From Aristaeella hokkaidonensis (GTDB taxonomy: Bacteria; Bacillota; Clostridia; Christensenellales; Aristaeellaceae): a DNA stretch of 64,000 bases. Made by a program: the position numbers and the translations under genes. The notes beneath the pieces are model-generated. The model ran no database searches. It was not told the origin of the DNA and saw only the letters and a list, made by a program, of their open reading frames with translations. Shown piece by piece: positions 1 through 7,274 of this stretch (the stretch's first letter is position 1; each line of letters opens with the position of its first letter). The stretch spans positions 1,984,001-2,048,000 of the forward strand of contig NZ_CP068393.1 of the NCBI RefSeq assembly GCF_018128945.1, in the 5' to 3' direction.

Positions 1-1292
1 CTGCCGGGGATATGCTCACCGCCGCCCTGCTGGAGCTGACCGGCGACCGCCAGGCTTTCATTGACAAAATGAACGCCATCGGCCTGCCCGGCGTCACGGT
101 TGCTGCCGAAGGATCGGTCAAGTGCGGCATCACCGGAACGCATGTGAAGGTTACCGTGGACGGCGTGGAGGAAGAAACCGGAGACGCCCATGACCACCAC
201 CATCATGATCACGATCACCATGATCACGATCACCATGATCATGACCATGAACATCACCACCATGATCACGATCATCATCACGAGCATGGCCATGATCACC
301 ATGAAGAAGAACATGATCATCATCACGATCACGACCATGGACATCATCACCATGCCTCCGTGGCGGATATTGAAGCGCTGATCAACAGTCTGGATGTGTC
401 CGACCGGGTCAAGGCCGACGCCAAGGCTGTGTATGCTCTTATTGCTGACGCGGAAAGCCGGGTCCACGGCCGTCCCGTCACCGAGATCCATTTCCATGAA
501 GTGGGTACCCTGGACGCGGTGGCGGACGTTGTAGGCGTCTGCCTGCTGATGGAACAGCTTTCCCCGGACCAGGTCATTGCCTCCCCCGTTCACACCGGCA
601 GCGGCCATGTGCACTGTGCCCATGGTATCCTGCCCGTTCCCGCCCCGGCCACCGCGCTGATCCTGGAAGGCATTCCCTCCTACGGTGGGGAAATCAGGGG
701 TGAGCTCTGCACGCCCACCGGCGCTGCCCTGCTGAAGCACTTTGTCTCCCGTTTCGGCAGCCGTCCTGTTATGGCCGTGGAAGCCATCGGCTACGGCATG
801 GGCAAAAAGGATTTTGAGCAGGCCAACTGTGTCCGCGCCTTCCTGGGCGAAAGTGAAGGAGAGCGGGAAACCATTACCCGCCTCGAGTGCAATCTGGACG
901 ACATGACCGGCGAGGATATCGCCTTTGCCATGGAGCAGCTCTTCGCTGCCGGCGCCCGGGACGTCTACACTCAGCCCATCGGCATGAAGAAGAGCCGCCC
1001 TGGCATCCTGCTGTCGGTCATCTGCCTGGCGCAGGACGCGGATCAGCTGGCGGAAGTTATGATGAAGCACACCACTACCCTGGGGATCCGCCGCCAGGAC
1101 ATGAGCCGGTATGTGCTGGACCGGAAGCAGGAAACCGTCACCACAGAATACGGCCCCGTCCGGGTCAAGCATGCCTCCGGCATGGGCGTGGATCGGGTCA
1201 AGCCGGAATATGAGGATATCGCGGCCCTGGCAAAGGAACATAATGTACCGCTGAGCGCCATCCGGGAAGCTGTCCTCAAAAGCCTGTCCTGA
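1..1292 (+). CDS. larC: Nickel-pincer cofactor biosynthesis protein LarC (5' end outside window)
   Basis: LarC inserts nickel into the pyridinium dithiocarboxylate mononucleotide to make the nickel-pincer cofactor of lactate racemase and related enzymes. The frame is open from base 3 and reads AGDMLTAALLELTGD, the usual LarC N-terminus after a Met-initiated strand, so the ATG at 12 is internal and the gene begins before the window. A histidine/aspartate-rich insert (about residues 60-116 counted from that Met) is a plausible Ni store, followed by the conserved EIHFHEVGTLDAVADVVG segment. In some lactobacilli LarC is made by a ribosomal frameshift between LarC1 and LarC2; here both parts are one frame. 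larA, larB and larE are not in view. Confidence 0.93.
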   Translation, partial: AGDMLTAALLELTGDRQAFIDKMNAIGLPGVTVAAEGSVKCGITGTHVKVTVDGVEEETGDAHDHHHHDHDHHDHDHHDHDHEHHHHDHDHHHEHGHDHHEEEHDHHHDHDHGHHHHASVADIEALINSLDVSDRVKADAKAVYALIADAESRVHGRPVTEIHFHEVGTLDAVADVVGVCLLMEQLSPDQVIASPVHTGSGHVHCAHGILPVPAPATALILEGIPSYGGEIRGELCTPTGAALLKHFVSRFGSRPVMAVEAIGYGMGKKDFEQANCVRAFLGESEGERETITRLECNLDDMTGEDIAFAMEQLFAAGARDVYTQPIGMKKSRPGILLSVICLAQDADQLAEVMMKHTTTLGIRRQDMSRYVLDRKQETVTTEYGPVRVKHASGMGVDRVKPEYEDIAALAKEHNVPLSAIREAVLKSLS

Positions 1293-1306
1293 CGCCGTTT
1301 TCCCTG

Positions 1307-1337
1307 TTGACTTAGAGTAAACTCAAATGTTTATACT
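1307..1337 (+). promoter_or_regulatory. MerR-type promoter with 19-bp spacer and dyad
   Basis: TTGACT (1307-1312) and TATACT (1332-1337) are separated by 19 bp, and the spacer carries the dyad TTAGAGTAAACTCAAA. Long spacers with an AGAGT/ACTC-type dyad are the hallmark of promoters activated by MerR-family regulators. It starts 15 bp after larC and would drive the two membrane proteins and the nitroreductase. No merR gene is in the window. Confidence 0.72.
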
Positions 1338-1382
1338 GAACGCAGGAAATCCGCGTTCATGATATAAAAGGAGGAAGCAAAT

Positions 1383-1790
1383 ATGGCATGTTTTATCGTC
1401 CCCGCCGTGGAAGCAATCGTCGTTACCGTTGTGAGAAAAGTGATCGAGAAGAAGGAAAAGCAGCCTGAAGAAGTCTCCGTCGTCCTGGACGGCACTCCGG
1501 AAACTGCGTATAAAGTCCCCTTCTCCCGGAAACTGAAGTGGCTCACCAACCTGCTCTGGGGCGGTTCCGCCCTGCTGGCTTTCGAGCACGTCTGGCACGG
1601 AGAGGTTGTACCGTGGTTCCCCTTCCTTACAGCAGCGGCCGATCCGGCTGACGCGGCCGAAATGCTGCATGAAATGGCAACTGTCGGTGTGTCCATGGCT
1701 GCCCTGGTCACCCTGGTCTGGCTGGCTATGCTGGGTGTGTCCGCCGTCATTGAAAAGCGGGCCCTCAAGGCTGAACCCGTCAAGGCGTAA
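1383..1790 (+). CDS. Small membrane protein, unknown function
   Basis: This 135-aa protein has an N-terminal hydrophobic stretch (MACFIVPAVEAIVVTVVRKV), a charged linker (residues 20-50), and two further hydrophobic segments near residues 57-72 and 98-120. A good ribosome site (AAAGGAGGAAGC) precedes the ATG. I cannot assign a domain. It is first in a three-gene unit with another membrane protein and a nitroreductase, downstream of the MerR-type promoter, suggesting a role in a redox or electrophile response; that is inference. Confidence 0.75.
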   Translation: MACFIVPAVEAIVVTVVRKVIEKKEKQPEEVSVVLDGTPETAYKVPFSRKLKWLTNLLWGGSALLAFEHVWHGEVVPWFPFLTAAADPADAAEMLHEMATVGVSMAALVTLVWLAMLGVSAVIEKRALKAEPVKA

Positions 1791-1804
1791 GGGAGGACAC
1801 AGAC

Positions 1805-2125
1805 ATGACACTACTTGTATCTGTTTTTGCTGCCATTATCAGCACAGTTCTCTGGTATAAAAACGCTCCGAAAAACGAAATGAAGCTCGGCATCCTCTGC
1901 TGGCTCTTCTGGGGTGCTTCCCTGATGTGGCTGGTGGACGCCATCTTTGAATATGCGGAACTGAAGGCTGCTTACTTCACCCCGGCGCCTGCGGATATGC
2001 TGAATGATCTGTTCCTGGGCCTGTCCGTCGTGGCGCTCGCCCTGATCATCTGGCTGGTCATCCTCCTGGTGTCCGATCCCAAGGGCGTTGTGAAGAAGGC
2101 CCTGTTTAAGAAAAAAGCTGACTGA
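1805..2125 (+). CDS. Small integral membrane protein, unknown function
   Basis: A 106-aa protein with three predicted membrane helices (about residues 2-17, 27-44 and 68-90) and a Lys-rich C-terminus. It starts 14 bp after the preceding membrane protein, with GGGAGGACAC before the ATG, so the two are probably cotranscribed and may form a complex. No family recognised. Confidence 0.72.
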   Translation: MTLLVSVFAAIISTVLWYKNAPKNEMKLGILCWLFWGASLMWLVDAIFEYAELKAAYFTPAPADMLNDLFLGLSVVALALIIWLVILLVSDPKGVVKKALFKKKAD

Positions 2126-2153
2126 CCAACACACATATAAAGGAGGACATATC

Positions 2154-2684
2154 ATGGAATTCAAGGACCTGATTGCCGCCCGCCGCAGCGTCCGGAGCTA
2201 CAATTCCGGCGCCACCCGCAAAGACCTGGAAGCCATCTGCAAAGCCGCCCAGCAGGCGCCCTCCTGGATGAACCAGCAGACCGCCCGTTGCTACGTGCTG
2301 GAAACGCCGGAAGTCCTGGAGTCCCTGCGGGACGCCGCGCTTCCTTCCTTTAACCGGAACAGCTCGGCCAACGCCGCGCTCATCGTAACCACCTTTGTCA
2401 AAGGCATTGTCGGTTTCGGTCCGGATGGCCAGCCCGTTGACGATATCGGCAACGGCTGGGGCATCTACGACCTGGGCCTGCATGACGCCTACCTGATCCT
2501 CGCGGCCAAAGATCTGGGCTATGACACCCTGATCATGGGCCTGCGGGACGTGGACCTGCTCCGCGAAAAGCTCGGCATTCCGGATAACGAGGAACTGATC
2601 TCCGTCATCGCCGTCGGCAAGAGCGACGCTGCTCCCGCCACACCTCCCCGGAAGCCCCTGGAAGAAACCGTTAAATTCTTCTGA
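2154..2684 (+). CDS. Nitroreductase family protein
   Basis: FMN-dependent NAD(P)H oxidoreductase of the nitroreductase fold, 176 aa. The N-terminal FKDLIAARRSVRSYNSG carries the family's phosphate-binding Arg-Arg-Ser-x-Arg, followed by AICKAAQQAPSWMNQQ, the usual 'APS..N.Q' FMN-contact region, and GYDTLIMGLRD near the C-terminus. Physiological substrates of such proteins usually cannot be predicted. It is last in the MerR-promoter unit, preceded by AAAGGAGGACATATC, and followed directly by a terminator. Confidence 0.88.
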   Translation: MEFKDLIAARRSVRSYNSGATRKDLEAICKAAQQAPSWMNQQTARCYVLETPEVLESLRDAALPSFNRNSSANAALIVTTFVKGIVGFGPDGQPVDDIGNGWGIYDLGLHDAYLILAAKDLGYDTLIMGLRDVDLLREKLGIPDNEELISVIAVGKSDAAPATPPRKPLEETVKFF

Positions 2685-2696
2685 TTTCAGTAAATC

Positions 2697-2734
2697 AAAG
2701 AGGGCATCGCCTTGAAGCGATGCTCTTTGTTTTA
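2697..2734 (+). terminator. Intrinsic terminator after nitroreductase
   Basis: Stem of AAAGA plus GCATCGC pairing with GCGATGC plus TCTTT (2-nt bulge), loop CTTGAA, then a T-rich tail (TGTTTTAT). Confidence 0.8.
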
Positions 2735-2780
2735 TAGTGCTCAATGAATACTATTATCCAATTGCATAATATCGCACAGG

Positions 2781-2828
2781 TGTCATCCCGACCGAAGTGG
2801 AGGGATCCCTTACTACGTCCGAAGGACG
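2781..2828 (+). repeat. Dispersed 48-nt two-hairpin element, copy 1
   Basis: Begins TGTCATCCCGACCGAAGTGG, runs through GATCCCTTACTACG and ends in a small hairpin CGTCC-GAA-GGACG. A second copy is at 21195-21242 with compensatory changes in both hairpins. It lies between the nitroreductase terminator and the 3' end of lepB. Confidence 0.7.
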
Positions 2829-2850
2829 CTCTTCCTTCGTTTACCCTGCT

Positions 2851-3486
2851 TTATTCAATTCCCCGGATTTCGCCGAAGGGATACAGCACGGTGCGCACAT
2901 GCCCGATGATCATGTCGCGCGGCAGGGATCCCTGCATACGGCTGTCGTTGGAGTTGTTCCGGTGATCGCCCATTACAAAGTATTCGCCTTCCGGAACCTC
3001 GTACGGGCCGAAGCTGTTCAGCCGGCCGGTCCGATATTCGTCCTTGATATACGGCTCGTCATACTTTTCGCCGTTCACGTACAGGTAGCCTTTCCGGACC
3101 TCCACGGTATCTCCCGGCAGGCCTACCACCCGCTTCACAAAGTTGGTGTCGCCCCGTCCCGGATACCGGCATACCACCACGTCAAACCGCTGGGGATTGC
3201 CGCCGGTGGTGATGCGTGTTGCCTGCTCCTTGGTCCTGTTATCCTGCCACGGGAAGGAAAGCCAGGTGGTCGCGTAGTCAAACTTGGACACAAACATGAT
3301 TTCCCCGTTGGCCAGGGTGCTGTTCATGGATTCTCCGTCCACCCGGACCATCTCAAACGCAAAAGCCCGGATCGGCAGAGCAATCATGACAGCCAGCACA
3401 ATGGTCAGCACCCATTCCAGGATTTCCCGTGCCAGGGATTTCTTTTTTACCTGCTTTTTTTCGTTATTGTTATGCTTTTCTTCCAT
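2851..3486 (-). CDS. lepB: Signal peptidase I
   Basis: Type I leader peptidase that cleaves secretory signal peptides at the outer face of the membrane; 211 aa. One N-terminal membrane anchor (residues 22-45) is followed by box B with the catalytic serine in GESMNSTL (Ser53), box D with the lysine in FVKRVVGLPGD (Lys118), and box E (GDHRNNSNDSR). Ser/Lys dyad and length fit Gram-positive enzymes. It lies 16 bp downstream of the 61-aa peptide and the ECF sigma gene, so its expression may be coupled to an envelope-stress sigma factor. Confidence 0.95.
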   Translation of the reverse strand: MEEKHNNNEKKQVKKKSLAREILEWVLTIVLAVMIALPIRAFAFEMVRVDGESMNSTLANGEIMFVSKFDYATTWLSFPWQDNRTKEQATRITTGGNPQRFDVVVCRYPGRGDTNFVKRVVGLPGDTVEVRKGYLYVNGEKYDEPYIKDEYRTGRLNSFGPYEVPEGEYFVMGDHRNNSNDSRMQGSLPRDMIIGHVRTVLYPFGEIRGIE

Positions 3487-3502
3487 GGATGGTTTCCGCC
3501 TT

Positions 3503-3688
3503 TCACATCATCTGGAAGAAGGCGTGTGCTGTACAGACGGAAGGAAGAAAGGTCACCAGCATCCCGAATGCGGCAGCCACCGCCCAGCGGATCGCTGACA
3601 TGTTTTTCGGATAAGACAGTGCGGCATGTTCCAGCACTGCCAGTTCGTTTCCGCGCCGGATAATCTGGTTCAGATACTCATCACGCAT
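3503..3688 (-). CDS. 61-aa single-pass membrane peptide between ECF sigma and lepB
   Basis: Charged N-terminus (MRDEYLNQIIRRGNELAVLE) and one hydrophobic segment (about residues 30-58). The ATG overlaps the last 8 bases of the sigma gene, so translation is probably coupled. Position after an ECF sigma gene is where anti-sigma factors usually lie, but it lacks the zinc-finger anti-sigma motif and is much shorter. No family recognised; a small modulator of the sigma factor or of signal peptidase is possible. Confidence 0.65.
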   Translation of the reverse strand: MRDEYLNQIIRRGNELAVLEHAALSYPKNMSAIRWAVAAAFGMLVTFLPSVCTAHAFFQMM

Positions 3689-4211
3689 CGTCTTTCATTC
3701 CTTTCCTGATTCTTCTGCGGATCCTGTGCAGCCGGACCCGCACCTGACCGTCGGTCATGTTCATTTCCCCGGCGATCTCTTTCGTGGTCTTTCCTTCCAG
3801 TGAGAAAGCTGTCAGCAGTCTCCTGTCCGTCTCATCCAGTTCAGCCAGCATGTGGATCCGGTTCAGCCGGTCCCAGTGGCTGATGTATTCCGCTTCCGCC
3901 GAGGGAACCGGCGGATCGGGCAGCTCTCCCGGAAGATCCGGGAAGCGTTTCTTTTTCCGCAGCTCGTCTATACAGATCCGTTTTACGATCGTGTACAGAT
4001 AGGCGGAGAAGGAACGGTTTTCATCGATGTCTGTCCGGACGGCATAGAGTCTGGAGAAAGCTTCCTGTACGGCGTCTTCGGCGGCCTGGGAATCATGGAG
4101 GAGGCTGCAGGCATAGGCTTCTGCTCCGGAACGCCAGCGCGTGATCATCTGTTCAAACGCGTCCGCGCTGCCGGTCTTCAGCAGTCTCACCAGTTCCTGC
4201 TCCCCGGTCAT
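3681..4211 (-). CDS. ECF-type RNA polymerase sigma factor
   Basis: 176 aa with region 2 (about residues 20-85, including DAVQEAFSRLYAV and LYTIVKRICIDELRKKKRF) and region 4 (about 115-170, with TAFSLEGKTTKEIAGEMNMTDGQVRVRLHRIRRRI). I chose the ATG at 4211 because AGGTGG precedes it; a GTG at 4220 is also in frame. Followed in coupled fashion by the 61-aa membrane peptide and lepB. Its own upstream region contains an ECF-type promoter (TGTAAC-17-CGTA), consistent with autoregulation. Confidence 0.92.
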   Translation of the reverse strand: MTGEQELVRLLKTGSADAFEQMITRWRSGAEAYACSLLHDSQAAEDAVQEAFSRLYAVRTDIDENRSFSAYLYTIVKRICIDELRKKKRFPDLPGELPDPPVPSAEAEYISHWDRLNRIHMLAELDETDRRLLTAFSLEGKTTKEIAGEMNMTDGQVRVRLHRIRRRIRKGMKDDA

Positions 4212-4239
4212 CCTTTCCACCTGCCTTCTTCACTGATAC

Positions 4240-4266
4240 TACGAATGAAAAGCGGTAAATGTTACA
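4240..4266 (-). promoter_or_regulatory. Candidate ECF-type promoter (autoregulation)
   Basis: On the minus strand TGTAAC (4261-4266) is followed after 17 bp by CGTA (4240-4243), about 30 bp before the sigma start codon. This resembles Bacillus ECF promoters of the TGTAAC/TGAAAC plus CGTA/CGTC type. Confidence 0.55.
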
Positions 4267-4284
4267 CCCTGCGGAAAACTTTTT

Positions 4285-5040
4285 TTATGAAATGAAGTCA
4301 GCCAGGGCCAGGGCGATGCTGAAGTGGCCCACGTCATGCTGTCCGCCGTTCTTGTAATCCTTGCCCCGGTCGTCCCATTCCGGCGCGTCCAGCAGGTCGC
4401 CGCTGGTGAAGAAGGGATACAGCTCCAGACCCCTAAAATCGCACATGGCCTGCGCGCCGGCGCACTCCATTTCTACGGAGATGCAGCCGTCCGCCTTCCG
4501 CTTCTCAAAGTTGTTCCGCGTCTCCCGGTAGAAGGAATCCGTAGTCCAGGTTTTCCCCAGCACATAGGGAATGCCGTTCGTCTTCATGAATTCCGCCACC
4601 GTGTCAGATTTGCCCACGGTCACGTAGTCCGCCGCCGGGGCGTAGTGATACGAGGTGCCCTCATCCCGGTAGGCGGCGGTGGGGACCATCACCTTGCCAT
4701 GGGCGATTTCCTTGTTCAGGCAGCCTGCCCCGCCGAAGAGGATGAACCTGTCGCAGGCCATCTCCGCCGCGGCGTCCTCCATCAGGCCGACGGTGATCGG
4801 CGCGCCCACATAGGTTTTGTAGAAGGCAAACCGCTTGCCGTTTTTCTCGATCAGGTAAACCGGCGTCCTTCCTGTGGCGCACCAGAGGGATGTAATCTCC
4901 CCGGAGGCATAGTTCTCCGCCACATATTTCTCTATCTCATGGGAGAACGTCACGATGCAGGCGTCCACCGCCGGGGCGTTCTCCTTCCGTACCGGGTTGA
5001 TGATTGCCTGGGATTGGTTATCAAAAGAATCGGTGATCAT
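4285..5040 (-). CDS. Nucleoside phosphorylase family protein (uridine phosphorylase-like)
   Basis: 251 aa of the PNP/UDP phosphorylase superfamily. Visible signatures are the phosphate-loop-like FILFGGAGCLNKEIAHGKVM (about 110-130) and the C-terminal GCISVEMECAGAQAMCDFRG, where the Met-Glu pair binds the ribose in this superfamily. It likely cleaves a nucleoside or nucleoside analogue. The start at 5040 follows AAGGAGGATCAGAAT; a much longer open frame upstream merely overlaps the neighbouring GNAT gene. Last gene of a seven-gene minus-strand operon of acetyltransferases and NUDIX. Confidence 0.87.
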   Translation of the reverse strand: MITDSFDNQSQAIINPVRKENAPAVDACIVTFSHEIEKYVAENYASGEITSLWCATGRTPVYLIEKNGKRFAFYKTYVGAPITVGLMEDAAAEMACDRFILFGGAGCLNKEIAHGKVMVPTAAYRDEGTSYHYAPAADYVTVGKSDTVAEFMKTNGIPYVLGKTWTTDSFYRETRNNFEKRKADGCISVEMECAGAQAMCDFRGLELYPFFTSGDLLDAPEWDDRGKDYKNGGQHDVGHFSIALALADFIS

Positions 5041-5053
5041 ATTCTGATCCTCC

Positions 5054-5506
5054 TTACAGGTTATATTGCATAAAGTTTCCGTTTTTCTCAAATCCAAAGT
5101 CCGTGTAAAGCAGCACCCCCATGTCGGAGGCGGTAATCTGCACACATCCGCAGCCGTATGCCCGGGCTTCTTCCGTAACCCTGCGGAGCAGCTCCTTCGC
5201 GATACCCGTGCGCCGGTAATCCGGATCAGTATACATGCTGGACAGGAGGCCGATCCGCCCGGAGGGGCAGCTGAAGTACGGCGGCTTTTCCACAAAGGAC
5301 ATCCCGCTGGTGCCGACGATCTTCTCCCCGTCCAGCGCCAGCCAGGACACAAAAGTTCCGTCCACCAGGTGCCGGTGGTAATAATCCGTCAGCGGCGGCA
5401 CCAGGTCCACGTCTTCCGTCGCGCCTTCCTCCCGGAGCTGCGTAATCCGCATCCGGATGAAAACATCCAGGTCATTCTCCGTCAGTTTACGGTAGGTAAT
5501 CTCCAT
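5054..5506 (-). CDS. GNAT family N-acetyltransferase
   Basis: 150 aa, acetyl-CoA-dependent transferase fold. Motif A is RIGLLSSMYTDPDYRRTGIAKELLRRVTEEA in two overlapping parts: the beta4 strand with MYTDPDYRRTGIA binds the CoA pyrophosphate, then AYGCGCVQITASDMGVLLYTDFGFEKNG follows. The substrate is unknown. It lies 13 bp before the nucleosidase-like gene and 21 bp after the NUDIX gene. Confidence 0.9.
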   Translation of the reverse strand: MEITYRKLTENDLDVFIRMRITQLREEGATEDVDLVPPLTDYYHRHLVDGTFVSWLALDGEKIVGTSGMSFVEKPPYFSCPSGRIGLLSSMYTDPDYRRTGIAKELLRRVTEEARAYGCGCVQITASDMGVLLYTDFGFEKNGNFMQYNL

Positions 5507-5527
5507 GTCCCTGCCCTCCGTCTGAGG

Positions 5528-5977
5528 TTATTTCAATACCGGTTTCCAGTCATCCGCAGGGTCAAAAAACAGTTCCGTATATTCTCCGTCCGCCATGATC
5601 TTCAGCAGGCAGTCCATCTGCCAGATCCAGTTGCTCTTCAGCACATCGTCCTTCTCCATCCAGAATACCCGTCCTTCGTCCGAGGAGGTCAGTTCCCCGG
5701 AAAAGCGGTCGGTCTTGAACAGGAACACAACATACCGGGTGCCGTCCTCGTTGATCCATTCCTTGATCCCGCACAGTTTCGGGCTCTCAATGGTCAGTCC
5801 CGTTTCTTCCTTCATTTCCCGGATCACGGAATCCACAATGGGCTCATGCTCCTCCACATGGCCGCCGGGGAAAATGATCCCGCCGGCGTCCTTCCCCACC
5901 TTCTCCTGTACCAGCACCTTCGTGCCGTCCTGGATCATACACAGGTTGGTCAGGATCACCCGTTCAGTTCGTTCCAT
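5528..5977 (-). CDS. NUDIX hydrolase (8-oxo-dGTP diphosphatase-like)
   Basis: 149 aa; hydrolyses a nucleoside diphosphate linked to another moiety. The complete Nudix box is visible as GGHVEEHEPIVDSVIREMKE followed by ETGL (about residues 40-63), with the REMKEE core metal ligands. An ATG at 5977 (MERTERVILTNLC) is preferred over the longer frame because the latter overlaps the GNAT gene by 77 bases; with this start the overlap is 14 bases. Presence among GNAT genes suggests detoxification or nucleotide-pool cleaning. Confidence 0.9.
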   Translation of the reverse strand: MERTERVILTNLCMIQDGTKVLVQEKVGKDAGGIIFPGGHVEEHEPIVDSVIREMKEETGLTIESPKLCGIKEWINEDGTRYVVFLFKTDRFSGELTSSDEGRVFWMEKDDVLKSNWIWQMDCLLKIMADGEYTELFFDPADDWKPVLK

Positions 5978-6434
5978 CTTCGTTTTCCCCGCGGTCCAGG
6001 TCAAAGCGGTAAACCATGACCTGGCGCAGTCCCCTTTCATACATATCGTGGTCTTCCGGAATATCCGCCGTTTCCAGATACTCTCCGCCCGCCAGCTCGC
6101 AGGTTCTCGAGGAAGCGGTGTTGGTCGGATCGCAGGTAATAATCACATACCCCAGATCATGCTTCCGGGCCTGCCGGAACAGCAGCCCGCAGGCTTTTGC
6201 CGCGTAATGGTGTCCCCGGTAGGCTTCATCGATCCCGTAGCCGATGTTCCCGCCGATGTAGAGCCGGTCGTTGTGGCCGATCCGCAGGTCGCACTGCCCG
6301 ATCCGCGTTCCGTCCGGAAGGCAGATTCCGAAGTAGTAAGCCGGCACCCAGCCTTTCTCCGGATACCCCTCTGCGGTTCTTTCCAGCTGCAGCCGGATTG
6401 CCCCGTCCTGCAGATCCTCTGTATCATAAAACAT
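5964..6434 (-). CDS. GNAT family N-acetyltransferase (RimJ/RimL-like)
   Basis: 156 aa. Contains GNIGYGIDEAYRGHHYAAKA, the motif A typical of the RimJ/RimL-type GNATs, followed by ACGLLFRQARKHDLGYVIITCDPTN and the C-terminal strand. The target amine is unknown. It is separated from the next upstream GNAT gene by 16 bp and overlaps the NUDIX gene downstream. Confidence 0.9.
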   Translation of the reverse strand: MFYDTEDLQDGAIRLQLERTAEGYPEKGWVPAYYFGICLPDGTRIGQCDLRIGHNDRLYIGGNIGYGIDEAYRGHHYAAKACGLLFRQARKHDLGYVIITCDPTNTASSRTCELAGGEYLETADIPEDHDMYERGLRQVMVYRFDLDRGENEDGTN

Positions 6435-6450
6435 CTTTTTGCCTCCGTGA

Positions 6451-7266
6451 TTATATCATCTTTTCTTCTTCCATGCGCTTAATCGTGCACAGCCTGCCCC
6501 TCAGGGTGTAGCCGATCTTCTGATAGCAGGCATTGGACGCTGCGTAATTGGCGTCCGTATACAGCATGGGCAGATACCCCATGCCGGCGATCTTTTTTGT
6601 CACGGCATAGACCAGCTGCTGCGCGTAATGCTTCCTGCGGTATTCCGGCACGGTCCATACACCGCCGATGGAGGCCATATCCTGGTTCGGCCTGTAATAG
6701 CAGCAGGCAACCGGCGTGCCCTCCGCCGTCTTCCACTGGAAAAACGCCTGGTTGCCGATGTATTCCTGTGCTTTGGCCAGGATACGTTCATCCGGCGGCA
6801 GTTCCCCGTCTAAATCCATAAAGAACCCGCCCAGGAATTTCACAACCTCGTCCGTATCCTCCGGCGTGCATTCGTACAGTTCCCCGTCCGCCGGAAATTC
6901 CGGTGTCTTGGGTTCCGGGCAATCATAGGCCATCATCTCCATCTGGCAGCCCATCTTCATGCCCTCCTTTTCCGCGCGGGCCATAAAGTATTCCGCCAGC
7001 TCGTATTTCATGATGATCTCGAAGCCCTCTTCCACCAGACGGAACTCTGATGCCAGTTTCCATGCGGCTTCCTTCTCCGCCTCCGTCAGGCCGTCCGGCG
7101 TCCAGATCCAGACCGGATAGCGCGATGCGGAATGGCACAGGATCAGGCGTTCATGATCTGTCCGGATCAGCTCACATTCTTGCCTCAGGATCCTGTCCAG
7201 CACCTGGAAGGTACACCGGTCGTCAGCCAGCAGTTCAAAATCCTTCTCATTCACAAAAGCATCCAT
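6451..7266 (-). CDS. GNAT family N-acetyltransferase with N-terminal extension
   Basis: 271 aa. The C-terminal GNAT domain (about 130-265) shows PVACCYYRPNQDMASIGGVW then TVPEYRRKHYAQQLVYAVTK, the acetyl-CoA binding motif A, and YLPMLYTDANYAASNACYQK with the closing IGY. The N-terminal half (MDAFVNEKDFELLADDRCTF and following) is a degenerate second domain, as in two-domain GNATs. Starts 8 bp after the fusion gene. Confidence 0.85.
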   Translation of the reverse strand: MDAFVNEKDFELLADDRCTFQVLDRILRQECELIRTDHERLILCHSASRYPVWIWTPDGLTEAEKEAAWKLASEFRLVEEGFEIIMKYELAEYFMARAEKEGMKMGCQMEMMAYDCPEPKTPEFPADGELYECTPEDTDEVVKFLGGFFMDLDGELPPDERILAKAQEYIGNQAFFQWKTAEGTPVACCYYRPNQDMASIGGVWTVPEYRRKHYAQQLVYAVTKKIAGMGYLPMLYTDANYAASNACYQKIGYTLRGRLCTIKRMEEEKMI

Positions 7267-7274
7267 TGGCTTTA

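Noticed and set aside
190..350. Possible tandem-repeat or CRISPR-like array
   Set aside because: The repeats encode a His-rich insert in an intact larC frame.
4285..5352. A 355-codon version of the nucleosidase-like gene
   Set aside because: The first 104 codons overlap the GNAT gene out of frame; the ATG at 5040 has a strong ribosome site and begins the conserved protein.
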